Shown here: positions 1 through 8,351 of the stretch, in pieces
How positions within the stretch are numbered: the first letter of the stretch is position 1
Layout: each line of letters opens with the position of its first letter
Assembly: GCF_001922985.1 (NCBI RefSeq)
Contig: NZ_MRUH01000008.1
Coordinates: forward strand, 1-64,000
Reading direction: 5' to 3'
DNA from: Teredinibacter waterburyi
Lineage (GTDB): Bacteria; Pseudomonadota; Gammaproteobacteria; Pseudomonadales; Cellvibrionaceae
DNA length: 64,000 nt
Made by a program: the position numbers and the translations under genes
Notes under the pieces: generated by a model
What the model was told of the DNA's origin: nothing
What the model saw: the letters and a program-made list of their open reading frames with translations, nothing else
Databases searched by the model: none

Positions 1-5
1 TAATG

Positions 6-3000
6 CTATTGAAGGTTGGGCGTATTCCACGGCATCCAGCGAGCGGTATCAACATTCACCTTACTGGAATTTACAATCGTGGTATTGGCTGAATCGTTCC
101 CAAGTAGAAACTTCTCAACAAATGCATCCACGTACTGCTGTGATCCCGACGGGAACTGGCAGTGGTCATAGCCGCCTATCTGGTTAACACCCATATGGTC
201 GGCAATACCAAGTGCTTTATAAATCTCGCGAGAGGCCACTGCCGAGGTATAAGTGCTTTCCCAGCCCAGCCACTCCATATCGCTGTTCTCTAAAACGAGT
301 AGTCCGCGCGGTGCAACCATACCTAACAGTTCGTGGTTATCCACGGGCAGCTTGGTGACGGTGCCGTTGTTGGCGAACTGTTCAAGGCTGGAGCTCATCC
401 ATGGGTTTTCGCCGACAATTTGGCTAGCGGTTTGAACGTTAGTGCCGGCGGCTTTTTGTGCGTCGGAAACACGCCATGCGGCGGTGCCGCCAGAGCCAGA
501 CTCTTGCGGAATGACGAGCGATATACGTTCATCCATTGCGCCGACAACGATTGCGCCTTTGCCGTTACGTGAGCAACCGGTAACGCCGATACGACTGGCG
601 TTAAGATTGTGGCCAGAGGTGTTTTCTAGCACGTCGATAATACGGCTAACGCCCCATGCCCAAGCGACGGTAGAGCCCGCGGAATGGTTGCTGCCGTAAA
701 TATCGTAAAACTTACCCTGACCGCGAGAACCGCTGCCGTTGTGAGCGCCGATTTCACTATTGTTGAAGTTCACCACGGCCACACCTTTGTTTTTTAGGCC
801 ATTGTTGTTCAGGTTAGAACCGCCGACACCGATCATAACGGGGAAGGGCCCTGTACCGCTGGGCATATCAACGCTGGCGCTGTAGGTAACGGTATTGCCG
901 TTCTCGGTAACGCTCACCGAGATACTGTTGTTACTGACACTGCCGGAAACCGAACCGTTAAACCTTGGTTTTTCGCCGTAAATCCAACGCTCGTGCATGG
1001 CTTTTATTTCGGCGCGTCGACAGGTCCAATCATATCGGGAAGATACGTTGCTTCCATCCATCGATTTGAACGGGTTCGGCAGTTCAGAAATGGCCGGTAG
1101 GCTGGCATAGGAACCCGTATCGGGCACGTAACAACTTGCGCCGGTGTCTTCTTCGGTAAGCGGCTCAAAGCCGCCGATGGGGCCTGGCGTTGGCGTTTGT
1201 GTAGGGGTGGGAGTAGGTGAGGGGGTAGGAGTAGGCGACTGAGTCGGATTGGGTGTTGGAGTCGGAGTCGGTAAAGGGTTTCCGCCAACGACATTTTCGC
1301 AGCTGTTAATGCCGATGCAGTTGACGCCATTTTCGAAGCTCCAGCCGGAGTTTTGGTTCTGGCAAATCGGTAGCTCCCAGCCGTACCAGTCACACATTTG
1401 GCCGTTAGCGACCGGCGTTGGTGTTGGCGATGGCACTGGGGTTGGTGTTGCGGTAGCTATCGGCGTTGGTGTTGCTGTGGGCACCGGGGTGGGTGTCGCT
1501 GTTGGAGCCGGCGGCGGTGTAGGAGTTGGTTCCAGTGAGGGCGTTGGGCTAGGCACTGGTGTTGGTGAAGGCGTTGGTGAAGGCGTTGGAACTTGAGTCG
1601 GCGTCGGACTACTGCAGTTGCTCACCACACCTTGACCACCATTAGAACTGCTTTCACAGGTTTCTCGGCCGATACAGCTTTGATTGTTTTCCCATCCCCA
1701 GCCGCTATTGTTCTGGCAAAGCGGGCGAGGGGCGTCATTCCACCAATAGCACACTTCCTCACACTGATCTGGCGGTGTGGTTGGTGTGGCTGTTGGCGTC
1801 GCTGTTGGCACCGGAGTCGGTGTTGAGGTAGGAATAACCGTGGGTGTAACAGTAGGGTTGGGCGTGGGGGTTACAGTGCTGCCACCCGTAACATTGCCAA
1901 AACCAATGGAACCGTTGCAGTGCAGCATTTCTGAATAGGAGCCTCCGCCACAGGTCTCGTCCCAAGCGCCGGTATTATCCTGTTGGTCTTCTGCTTGGCG
2001 TACATCGCCGTTAATACTGACGTAGTCTACTTGCACATCCAAATCGCCCGAGTCGTTGGTGAACGAAACCCGAAGCTCGCCGGTTGCATTCGTACTAACC
2101 GAGTAATTACTCATGCTGGTAGACAAGGTCCAGGTCTGGATCGCCGCGCCGCCAATCTCAAGCGTAACGCTCTCTTCCCCAGTAACACCGCTCATGCGAA
2201 CAACAATAGCGTTGGCGCCTGCACCTGACGAAGAACTCGACGAAGAGCTAGAGGATGAGCTGGAAGACGAACTGGAACTAGACGGCGGGGTTGAGTCGTC
2301 TAGGTTGAAAAAGCGAATCGCCTCCTCTTCTTCGACCGGTAAATTGTGCGGCACGCCTTGCAAACTAATGGCCTCTACCTGCGCATTTGCACCGCTGCTG
2401 CCGTAGCGAGTGCGGGTCGCATTTGCCGATGGTTGATCGGTAAAGGTTGGCGTTTGTGATAAGCCGTGAACATTCGTCCACTGTTTTATTGCCTCGTTAA
2501 AATTGTTGTAGTTCAGTGTTTCGTCATTGGTGCCGTGCCACAACTGTATGCGCGGGCGTTCGCCGCCGTAGCCCGGGTTGGCATTGCGTACTGCGTCACC
2601 CCAGGCTTGTGCAGTTTTAGTGATATTGCCGTTCGCACATTCACCGCTCCACTCAGAGCTGCCAGTAGTTGCGAAGCAGGTATAGGGTACGCCTGCGAAT
2701 GCCGCGCCAGCACTAAATACGTCTGGGTAAAGTGCCAGCATCACATTTGTCATCATTGCGCCGGAAGAAACGCCGGTTACAAAAATACGGTTAGCATCTA
2801 CGTTGTAGTTACTTTGCACATAATTAACCATCGACATAAGCGCAACCGGGTCACTACCACCATCGCGCGTAAGTGCTGACGAAGAGTAAACATCAAAGCA
2901 CTTAGAGCTGCGCGTTGCGGTTGGGTAGATAACGATAAAACCGTAAGTGTCGGCTAAGTTGTTGTAGCTGGTGTTTTGAAAAAATTCTGGGCCAGTACCG

Positions 3001-3200
3001 GTGCAGTAGTGAACGGCTAAGAGTAATGGCGCATTGCTTTGCACGTTATCAGGAACATATAAGTGCATATCTAAATTGGATGGATTGTTACCAAAGTTTG
3101 ATACTTGCGATAACGAGGCCGCAAAGGCCGCCGGCGCAAATAATTGATAAAACCCCACCGTTGCAATACACCGCAGCAGTTTATGTAAATATTTTTTCAT
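6..3200 (-). CDS. Secreted bifunctional CE1-type esterase / CE15 glucuronoyl esterase with xylan- and cellulose-binding modules
   Basis: Predicted secreted enzyme of 1064 residues that removes ester groups from glucuronoxylan. A signal peptide ends near residue 28 (AFA-AS). Residues ~30-300 form a PHB-depolymerase/CE1-like esterase with GVSSG (Ser145), Asp225 in GTND and His285. A run of 19 serines (307-325), encoded by mixed serine codons, leads to a CBM60-like module (~330-430). Two Cys/Trp-rich CBM10 modules (~480-520 and ~600-640) sit between Pro-Thr linkers. Residues ~690-1064 are a CE15 4-O-methyl-glucuronoyl methylesterase with GCSRNG (Ser877), Glu900 and His1013. CE15 enzymes cut ester bonds between lignin and xylan glucuronic acid; CE1 members remove acetyl or feruloyl groups. 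The exact CE1 substrate is not evident from sequence. The stop codon lies 6 bases from the window edge. Confidence 0.9.
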   Translation of the reverse strand: MKKYLHKLLRCIATVGFYQLFAPAAFAASLSQVSNFGNNPSNLDMHLYVPDNVQSNAPLLLAVHYCTGTGPEFFQNTSYNNLADTYGFIVIYPTATRSSKCFDVYSSSALTRDGGSDPVALMSMVNYVQSNYNVDANRIFVTGVSSGAMMTNVMLALYPDVFSAGAAFAGVPYTCFATTGSSEWSGECANGNITKTAQAWGDAVRNANPGYGGERPRIQLWHGTNDETLNYNNFNEAIKQWTNVHGLSQTPTFTDQPSANATRTRYGSSGANAQVEAISLQGVPHNLPVEEEEAIRFFNLDDSTPPSSSSSSSSSSSSSSSSSSSGAGANAIVVRMSGVTGEESVTLEIGGAAIQTWTLSTSMSNYSVSTNATGELRVSFTNDSGDLDVQVDYVSINGDVRQAEDQQDNTGAWDETCGGGSYSEMLHCNGSIGFGNVTGGSTVTPTPNPTVTPTVIPTSTPTPVPTATPTATPTTPPDQCEEVCYWWNDAPRPLCQNNSGWGWENNQSCIGRETCESSSNGGQGVVSNCSSPTPTQVPTPSPTPSPTPVPSPTPSLEPTPTPPPAPTATPTPVPTATPTPIATATPTPVPSPTPTPVANGQMCDWYGWELPICQNQNSGWSFENGVNCIGINSCENVVGGNPLPTPTPTPNPTQSPTPTPSPTPTPTQTPTPGPIGGFEPLTEEDTGASCYVPDTGSYASLPAISELPNPFKSMDGSNVSSRYDWTCRRAEIKAMHERWIYGEKPRFNGSVSGSVSNNSISVSVTENGNTVTYSASVDMPSGTGPFPVMIGVGGSNLNNNGLKNKGVAVVNFNNSEIGAHNGSGSRGQGKFYDIYGSNHSAGSTVAWAWGVSRIIDVLENTSGHNLNASRIGVTGCSRNGKGAIVVGAMDERISLVIPQESGSGGTAAWRVSDAQKAAGTNVQTASQIVGENPWMSSSLEQFANNGTVTKLPVDNHELLGMVAPRGLLVLENSDMEWLGWESTYTSAVASREIYKALGIADHMGVNQIGGYDHCQFPSGSQQYVDAFVEKFLLGNDSANTTIVNSSKVNVDTARWMPWNTPNLQ

Positions 3201-3652
3201 AGCATCTGTACCCTTATTGATTATTGTTGGATAGGTTTAGATTCGTTTTTCTCGCTGTTAAATATGAATCGAAACCTATGGTCGGTTAATGGAATGACGG
3301 AGTTAAGGGTACGCAAACTACCACATTCTCAGGGTGCTTTTCTTGCGGGAAATTCTAAAAAAATAAATCGGTCTAAATCGTTCGATCCAATATTCTTTTT
3401 TATAATTTTAACCATTAAAAATAGCGGTTTTTTGTATTTTATTTAGAAATATAGTGGTTGTTTTTGGTGTGGTATTTTCGCTGTTTAAATGTAACCGTAG
3501 TCATTTTTTTGCGAAGATATGCAGGGGCTTTTTAGGCCCCTTATATTATTTATAGGTAAGTTTTTTTACGGTGGTTTCAGTTTTTTAATCCTGATAATAA
3601 ACCTCTTTCAGGTGGCATTAAAAAATGTAAATACTTGGCGGATACATCTAAA
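3201..3652. other. Intergenic region between esterase and GH9 genes
   Basis: This A/T-rich 450-bp stretch holds the promoter region of the esterase gene and the 3' flank of the GH9 gene. A short GGGGC/GCCCC hairpin at 3524-3541 could end GH9 transcription, but no T-run follows it on the minus strand. The short open frames here have no ribosome-binding site or recognisable protein character, so I call no gene. Confidence 0.5.
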
Positions 3653-6151
3653 TCATTCCGTCTTATCATTCAAAAGACTTTCCACCGCGTTAACTAAATA
3701 AATATACGCTGCGCCAAGATTTACCACGTATTCATTCTCGCCCCAGAAAAAGGGCCAGTCTTCTTTGTTTTCTGGGTAGTCGGGTTTAAGGATTAAAACG
3801 CCAGGAACAATTCCACCCGCAATAAACGAAAAATCTGCACGGTTGCTGCCGTATGCCACACGCTTGGAGCGAGTGCCAACAGCCGAAACAAACGAAATAT
3901 TAGAGTCAGGATGTGTGCCGTATAAATAATTCAGCGACTTAAAGGCTTGCTCACGGCTAATAATATCGGGGAAGTTTTTGTGTAATAAATAATTAACAAT
4001 ACCCAAGCGAATAATAGTGCCGTTACCCGCCCAGCCGCCTTCAGTAATTTCTACGCCGTATGGATTTTGCTGCGCATAGCTCGCCAAGGTTTTACTGTGT
4101 TGTTGGGCCAGCGCGCGCATTTTGTTTTTGTAGTCACTATCCATATAGGGCATGGCCTGCAACAAATAGGGTGCGTGATAAATAAATTCCGCATCTAACT
4201 CTGGCAGTAGTGCCGTTATTACCTGCTTGTATTCTTCATTCCCGTTACTCGACACCAACAACTCAACCGCTGCTTTTAGCTTCTCAGCATGTAGCGGGCC
4301 TCCGGTGGTATTGCCGTGTCGATAAAGTAGCGGCGCACGGCCTTGCTCTTTATTCCAGGCTTTTAGTGCGACGTCTGCGCACTCTTTGGCGAGTGTATCG
4401 TTGTAGCCTTTTAACGCGCGGCTGGCCGCCGTAAGCGCGGCAATAGAACCGTAATTTAGCGCCGAACTTTCGCTGGTAAAGGCCCAGCGATCGTCGAACT
4501 TGCCGCTTTCAAAACCGTTACTTTGGTTTACGCCTAACTTGGCGTTGTAAATTAAGTTGTCGGTCATGGTCAGGCCATCACCAAGATGGGTGTACTGCGA
4601 AATATCGGGAACGATAATGCCGTGAATGGCATGGCCCACCGCACGAAACTGAGCAACCAGTGCCAAGCTGCCATGCTCAATTTGCTGCAACAGATCGTTT
4701 TTACCGTCCGGCACGTGAATGTCCACATAGCGCGCGTCGTAATCGACTAATGTGGTGTCGCGGTTGAGCTTGAATGTCTCCCAAGTACTTACCAAACCCA
4801 GTACCGTGCCGTATTGGGTTTGGGTTCGAATATCAAAGTCGCCAGCGTCGTACCAACCGCCAATATCAAGGCCTGGAATATGTTCGCCCGGCTGGTACTG
4901 GGTATCGGTAGTGGGGCCTTGCGCGTAGAGGTCAAAATGTTCGTGGTTAACCGGCGCTTGCAGCGCATCGTCTAGGTGCGAAGCGCCATGCCAAACACGG
5001 TAGGCTTCATTGACTAACACATGATCCATTTGTACCGGGAAGAACACATCCAAAGTTGGCTGCCACGCCTTGGCGTAAACGTCTTTGCCAATCGGAAAGC
5101 TAGCCGTGCGCTGACCGCGATATTCTATTTGGTAAAGGCCGGGCTTTTTCACCTCACTAAAGTCGAACTCCAGGTAGTTATAGCGTTTGTACTTGCCCCA
5201 GGCTTTTACGGTTTGCTCCAGTACAACTTTCGGCTTGCCACTGTTGCCAATATTTAGCAGGCGGGCTTTGCCAAGGGCTTTATCGGCGCCGTCCAACTCA
5301 ATAACCGCCACCTTAGTTTGGCTTGGGTGGTAGCCCACTTGAGAGTGGCCAATAACCGGTTCGCGAAGCCAGCCTGGGGTGGAATTTACCTCTAACTGCC
5401 ACTCCAAAACTTTGCCGCGCTTATTGGCCGGCAGCAGGCTACGTGCAACAAACCAGCCGTTTTGCGCCTTGTTACGACCGTCGTACAGGCTAATCTCCGC
5501 TTTAGAGCTAATCGCAATACGTTGTTCGTCATCTTCTGGCGCCAACACAAGGTGTTTGCCCACCGCTAACGGCAGCGGTGCCACAACATCGTTTTGCTCT
5601 TTAGGGCCACCAGGGTAAAGCGGGAAGCTACCAGCCGTGCCATCCATCAAAAAGGCTTTTTCAAAATACACCGAAGGCAAAAACTCAAGGTTAAACCCGG
5701 CCTTGCCCTCTAGCGCTTTTGGCAGAGGTTTTGGCAGGTTAACGGAGATAAGCAGGTTTTCGCCCTTACTCTCAGCGCGAATAGAGAACTCAAAATCGTG
5801 GTTGGAATATTTTAGAAAAGCCTCAATCACACCCTTGTCGAGGTCGACTTCGCGCCTAATAAACTCGGGGATGCTGTCCCATTGTTCAGGCGTTGCATAG
5901 AGGCGAACATCGCCATTTGTTGCGGTGCGCTCGCCGTGGTGAATAATCTCAACACCGCTGATTTTGGCGTCACTGAACAGGCCGTCGTACCAATTGCTAA
6001 ACACCAACACTTCCGCGCCGGGTGCTGCAAAAATCTCTTTCTCGTTAAGCTTTATATCCGCCGCCGCGGCAACACCCGCAAACGGAAGCAGTGCTAAGGG
6101 CAGAAGTCGTAGGAAAAAAGCGCGCAGGGGGGCTTGGGTTATAGGTGTCAT
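3653..6151 (-). CDS. Secreted glycoside hydrolase family 9 enzyme with an extra N-terminal domain
   Basis: 832-residue exported glycosidase, probably an endo-beta-glucanase or an exo-acting GH9 on beta-1,4-glucan or related oligosaccharides. A signal peptide ends near residue 31 (GVAAA-AD). Residues ~32-255 form a domain I do not recognise. Residues ~262-357 are the Ig-like CelD_N domain usual before GH9 catalytic domains (start REPVIGHSQVGYHP). The (alpha/alpha)6 catalytic domain covers ~360-830. It has the GH9 nucleophilic-water motif YDAGD (Asp435, Asp438) and a C-terminal acid, probably Glu807, in the NEYVVN segment. No carbohydrate-binding module or long linker is present, unlike the neighbouring esterase. 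The domain order resembles GH9 exo-glucosidases and glucosaminidases as well as cellulases, so substrate is uncertain. Confidence 0.88.
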   Translation of the reverse strand: MTPITQAPLRAFFLRLLPLALLPFAGVAAAADIKLNEKEIFAAPGAEVLVFSNWYDGLFSDAKISGVEIIHHGERTATNGDVRLYATPEQWDSIPEFIRREVDLDKGVIEAFLKYSNHDFEFSIRAESKGENLLISVNLPKPLPKALEGKAGFNLEFLPSVYFEKAFLMDGTAGSFPLYPGGPKEQNDVVAPLPLAVGKHLVLAPEDDEQRIAISSKAEISLYDGRNKAQNGWFVARSLLPANKRGKVLEWQLEVNSTPGWLREPVIGHSQVGYHPSQTKVAVIELDGADKALGKARLLNIGNSGKPKVVLEQTVKAWGKYKRYNYLEFDFSEVKKPGLYQIEYRGQRTASFPIGKDVYAKAWQPTLDVFFPVQMDHVLVNEAYRVWHGASHLDDALQAPVNHEHFDLYAQGPTTDTQYQPGEHIPGLDIGGWYDAGDFDIRTQTQYGTVLGLVSTWETFKLNRDTTLVDYDARYVDIHVPDGKNDLLQQIEHGSLALVAQFRAVGHAIHGIIVPDISQYTHLGDGLTMTDNLIYNAKLGVNQSNGFESGKFDDRWAFTSESSALNYGSIAALTAASRALKGYNDTLAKECADVALKAWNKEQGRAPLLYRHGNTTGGPLHAEKLKAAVELLVSSNGNEEYKQVITALLPELDAEFIYHAPYLLQAMPYMDSDYKNKMRALAQQHSKTLASYAQQNPYGVEITEGGWAGNGTIIRLGIVNYLLHKNFPDIISREQAFKSLNYLYGTHPDSNISFVSAVGTRSKRVAYGSNRADFSFIAGGIVPGVLILKPDYPENKEDWPFFWGENEYVVNLGAAYIYLVNAVESLLNDKTE

Positions 6152-6407
6152 GGGAGACCTCGAATTATTGTTAGCCCTCCTATATTAGCTTAAATACGTT
6201 ATCTTATGGTGAAAATGACTATTACATTCTGTGGTTGCTCTCTACTAGGGGCAAATCCAACTCGTGAGCATAAAATAAATAGCCTAAGTGATAGGCAAAG
6301 TCGGTTGGGGATTATGTGGGGTGGGTATTTCGTGAATCATGCCAAACCTTATATTCCAGTTTTGCTCCGGCTCGCTACTGTACGCCAATGACGTATAGCT
6401 AGATCAA

Positions 6408-6692
6408 ATGGCTAACCTCTTGCTTGCTGGGGATGAAATAGCATTTTCAGACTTGGTGCTGGATTGGTACAGACATGAATTTGAGTGCGAGCTAACCCCA
6501 AAACCTATGGATGCAGAACCGCGAATGGTGGCACTCAAAGCCAGTATTGTTGAGCGTCTCGTCGAAGTACTTAATATGCCGCCTTGGGCTAATTCAACTA
6601 AAGGTGTAAGCGAAGTGGTTAAGCTTCAGAGTGATCGCCTACTTGAAGATGAATATTATTGTGAAGCTTTCGAAAAAGAGGTTTTCTCGTAG
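6408..6692 (+). CDS. Hypothetical 94-residue protein, possibly a remnant
   Basis: I do not recognise this protein. It is acidic and probably helical, with no signal peptide or membrane segment, and begins MANLLLAGDEIAFSDLVLDW. The ribosome-binding site is weak. It lies at the edge of the accessory insert that continues to 10.4 kb and is followed 45 bp downstream by another very short frame, so it may be part of a decayed gene pair. Its amino-acid composition looks protein-like, whereas the competing frame at 6206-6391 does not. Confidence 0.45.
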   Translation: MANLLLAGDEIAFSDLVLDWYRHEFECELTPKPMDAEPRMVALKASIVERLVEVLNMPPWANSTKGVSEVVKLQSDRLLEDEYYCEAFEKEVFS

Positions 6693-6737
6693 CGAGAAAT
6701 TTTATGTTTGTTATCTAACAGGTAAAGGGATTTAGAT

Positions 6738-6866
6738 ATGAAAAAATACTACGACATTGGTAGTGGTACCCTTTCACGCCCAGTAATAGAGGGTGCACTT
6801 AAGCGTTTGGCTCAACTTTTGGGAGAGCAAAATAAAAGCGGTCAATGTCGAGTTCATCGGGTTTGA
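6738..6866 (+). pseudogene. 42-codon reading frame, probable truncated or frameshifted gene
   Basis: A start codon with an acceptable upstream GGTAAAGGG opens a short frame (MKKYYDIGSGTLSRPVIEGA...) that ends after 42 residues. Moving one base at the AAAA run near 6834 lets it read a further hydrophobic beta-strand-like segment (AVNVEFIGFERCENY) before another stop. That pattern suggests a decayed coding sequence, but a genuine micro-ORF cannot be excluded. Function is not recognisable. Confidence 0.3.
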
Positions 6867-6943
6867 ACGATGTGAAAATTATTGAAAAGTCGCTAGACAG
6901 TTTTATGTAAAGCCTAGCGTGTTCGAGAGGGCAGAGATAGCTC

Positions 6944-7018
6944 CGTTTTACCAAATTTTGGCAGTGAACGTTTTTTACCATAATTTGGCGATTGCGCCAT
7001 ATTATGGATGAATCCACA
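6944..7018 (+). repeat. Left copy of a 75-bp direct repeat flanking the kinase-TPR genes
   Basis: These 75 bases recur at 10342-10416 in the same orientation with only four differences. Each copy contains two related sub-units of the form GTTTTACCAaAttTTGGC and GTTTTTTACCATAATTTGGC, followed by GCGCCATATTATGGATGAA. The two copies enclose about 3.3 kb containing the kinase and TPR genes, as expected for ends of an inserted element or a recombination scar. Confidence 0.85.
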
Positions 7019-7108
7019 CCCAATTGATCCCCTAGCTAATTTCAATGCTAAATCCCTTAACTTAGTGCCATTCGACTCTGAACCTATTGATCTAGGCTTT
7101 TTTGTATC

Positions 7109-7130
7109 GCGGTGAGGAAGGGATTCGAAC
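7109..7130 (-). repeat. tRNA-Ser(GCU) 3'-end fragment, candidate attachment-site remnant
   Basis: Read on the minus strand, this is the T-loop and acceptor end of a serine tRNA (GTTCGAATCCCTTCCTCACC followed by GC). The remainder of the tRNA is absent and the terminal CCA is altered. Integrases commonly recombine into tRNA 3' ends and leave such a duplicated fragment at the far end of an island. The identity as tRNA-Ser(GCU) is from remembered family sequence. Confidence 0.6.
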
Positions 7131-7328
7131 GTGTATTTAAGTGCAAAATATTGTTTTTTTCATAAGCTTAATGACCTTTATGACACAGTTCGACACAATC
7201 AGCAGAACGATGTAGTCAAAATGTGGGAAAATAAAGGCAATATTCAGGAGTAACATCCTTTCAAATCGCGACGGTAGCCTCCAGTATTAAATAGATATTA
7301 AAAAACCAATTCAATAAAGGTGAATTTT

Positions 7329-8351
7329 GTGCCATCAAGAGCTTTGTTAGGTCTCACCACCAAGTCTGGCTGGATCGTGACCAAGGATCTACAGGACCAC
7401 AAAATGGTCTCAGGGGGTAATTTCTGTACTAGGTGGCTAGCAGAATCACCGGAAGGAAAGGTGGGGTTCCTTAAAGCAATGGATATATCTCGGGCCTTAG
7501 GGCAGGGCCCTGAGGCTATCCAATCTTTAATTACTGAGTACATTTTTGAGCGAGACATCTTAGAGCACTGCAAAGCGCTGCGCATGTCCAAAGTTGTCTT
7601 GGCGTTAGATGCTGGAGAATTAACGGTTCCTAACTTCCAAAACGGCACGGTTTACTACCTAATATTTGAAAAGGCCGATGGAGATTTGAGACAAGAATTT
7701 CTCAATAACCTAAACCACAAGAAATGGCGGAACGCCTTTAAAGCGATACACCATGTGTCGGTAGGAGCAGCTCAACTGCAAAGGGCCCGTATTGCGCATC
7801 AAGACATAAAACCGTCTAACGTACTATGCTTCTCTGAAGAGTCAAAACTTTCAGACCTTGGGAGAGTAACAGATGAAGGCGGGAGGTCTCCTTTTCTTGG
7901 TGCGCAGTTTACAGGCGATCCACGATACGAACCGATTGAAGGGAATTTTGGCGTGCATGGCAATGATTTTATCGATAGATACCATACCGATATTTATATG
8001 GTTGGAAGCCTTGCTTATCAGTTGGTAACAGGAATTCAAATGCCAGCAAAGATGATGGAAGAGGCTAGACTACTAACGCCACATGTTTTTTCGATGTCAT
8101 ATATTGAAGCCTTACCTATATTAATAAGCGCTTTCAATACTATTATTGACCGTTTTCATAAAAAGTGTGAAAAAGACTTCGGTGAAAAAATTGCTGTCAA
8201 CTTGAAAACAGTAGTATTCGAGATGTGCCACCCAGATAAGGAAAAGCGTGGAGCACCAGGTGCGAAACGAACAGCCCAGCGACTTTCATTTGAACGCTAC
8301 GTAGGAAAATTTAATACACTTGCAACTCAAGCCCAGATTGCCAGGTTATGA
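7329..8351 (+). CDS. Hanks-type serine/threonine protein kinase
   Basis: Single-domain cytoplasmic eukaryotic-like kinase of about 340 residues. Numbering from an upstream GTG at 7320, the visible motifs are a glycine-rich loop region (SGGNF, ~31-35), the ATP-anchoring lysine Lys52, and the catalytic loop HQDIKPSN (160-167, Asp162). A DLG (179-181) replaces the usual DFG. A YEPIE segment lies where APE is expected, and subdomain IX reads DIYMVGSLAYQLVTG. All key catalytic residues are present, so it is probably active. I prefer the GTG at 7329 because AAAGGTGA sits at proper spacing before it. There is no transmembrane, PASTA or sensor domain. It overlaps the TPR gene by four bases (ATGA), indicating translational coupling. 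Base composition is more A/T-rich than the surrounding core genes. Confidence 0.85.
   Translation: MPSRALLGLTTKSGWIVTKDLQDHKMVSGGNFCTRWLAESPEGKVGFLKAMDISRALGQGPEAIQSLITEYIFERDILEHCKALRMSKVVLALDAGELTVPNFQNGTVYYLIFEKADGDLRQEFLNNLNHKKWRNAFKAIHHVSVGAAQLQRARIAHQDIKPSNVLCFSEESKLSDLGRVTDEGGRSPFLGAQFTGDPRYEPIEGNFGVHGNDFIDRYHTDIYMVGSLAYQLVTGIQMPAKMMEEARLLTPHVFSMSYIEALPILISAFNTIIDRFHKKCEKDFGEKIAVNLKTVVFEMCHPDKEKRGAPGAKRTAQRLSFERYVGKFNTLATQAQIARL

Larger units (their letters stand above)
6867..7328. other. Non-coding left boundary of the kinase-TPR insert
   Basis: This segment holds the left copy of a 75-bp repeat (6944-7018), a 22-nt match to the 3' end of tRNA-Ser (7109-7130), and an A/T-rich leader before the kinase gene. 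I see no convincing gene in it. Confidence 0.6.

Noticed and set aside
1249..1596. Gly/Val-rich plus-strand frame
   Set aside because: It is the complement of the Pro-Thr linker repeats in the esterase gene.
6941..7020. dif or pdif-like XerCD site inside the 75-bp repeat
   Set aside because: The segment GCGCCATATTATGGAT superficially resembles a Xer site, but the conserved TTATGTTAAAT half is missing.
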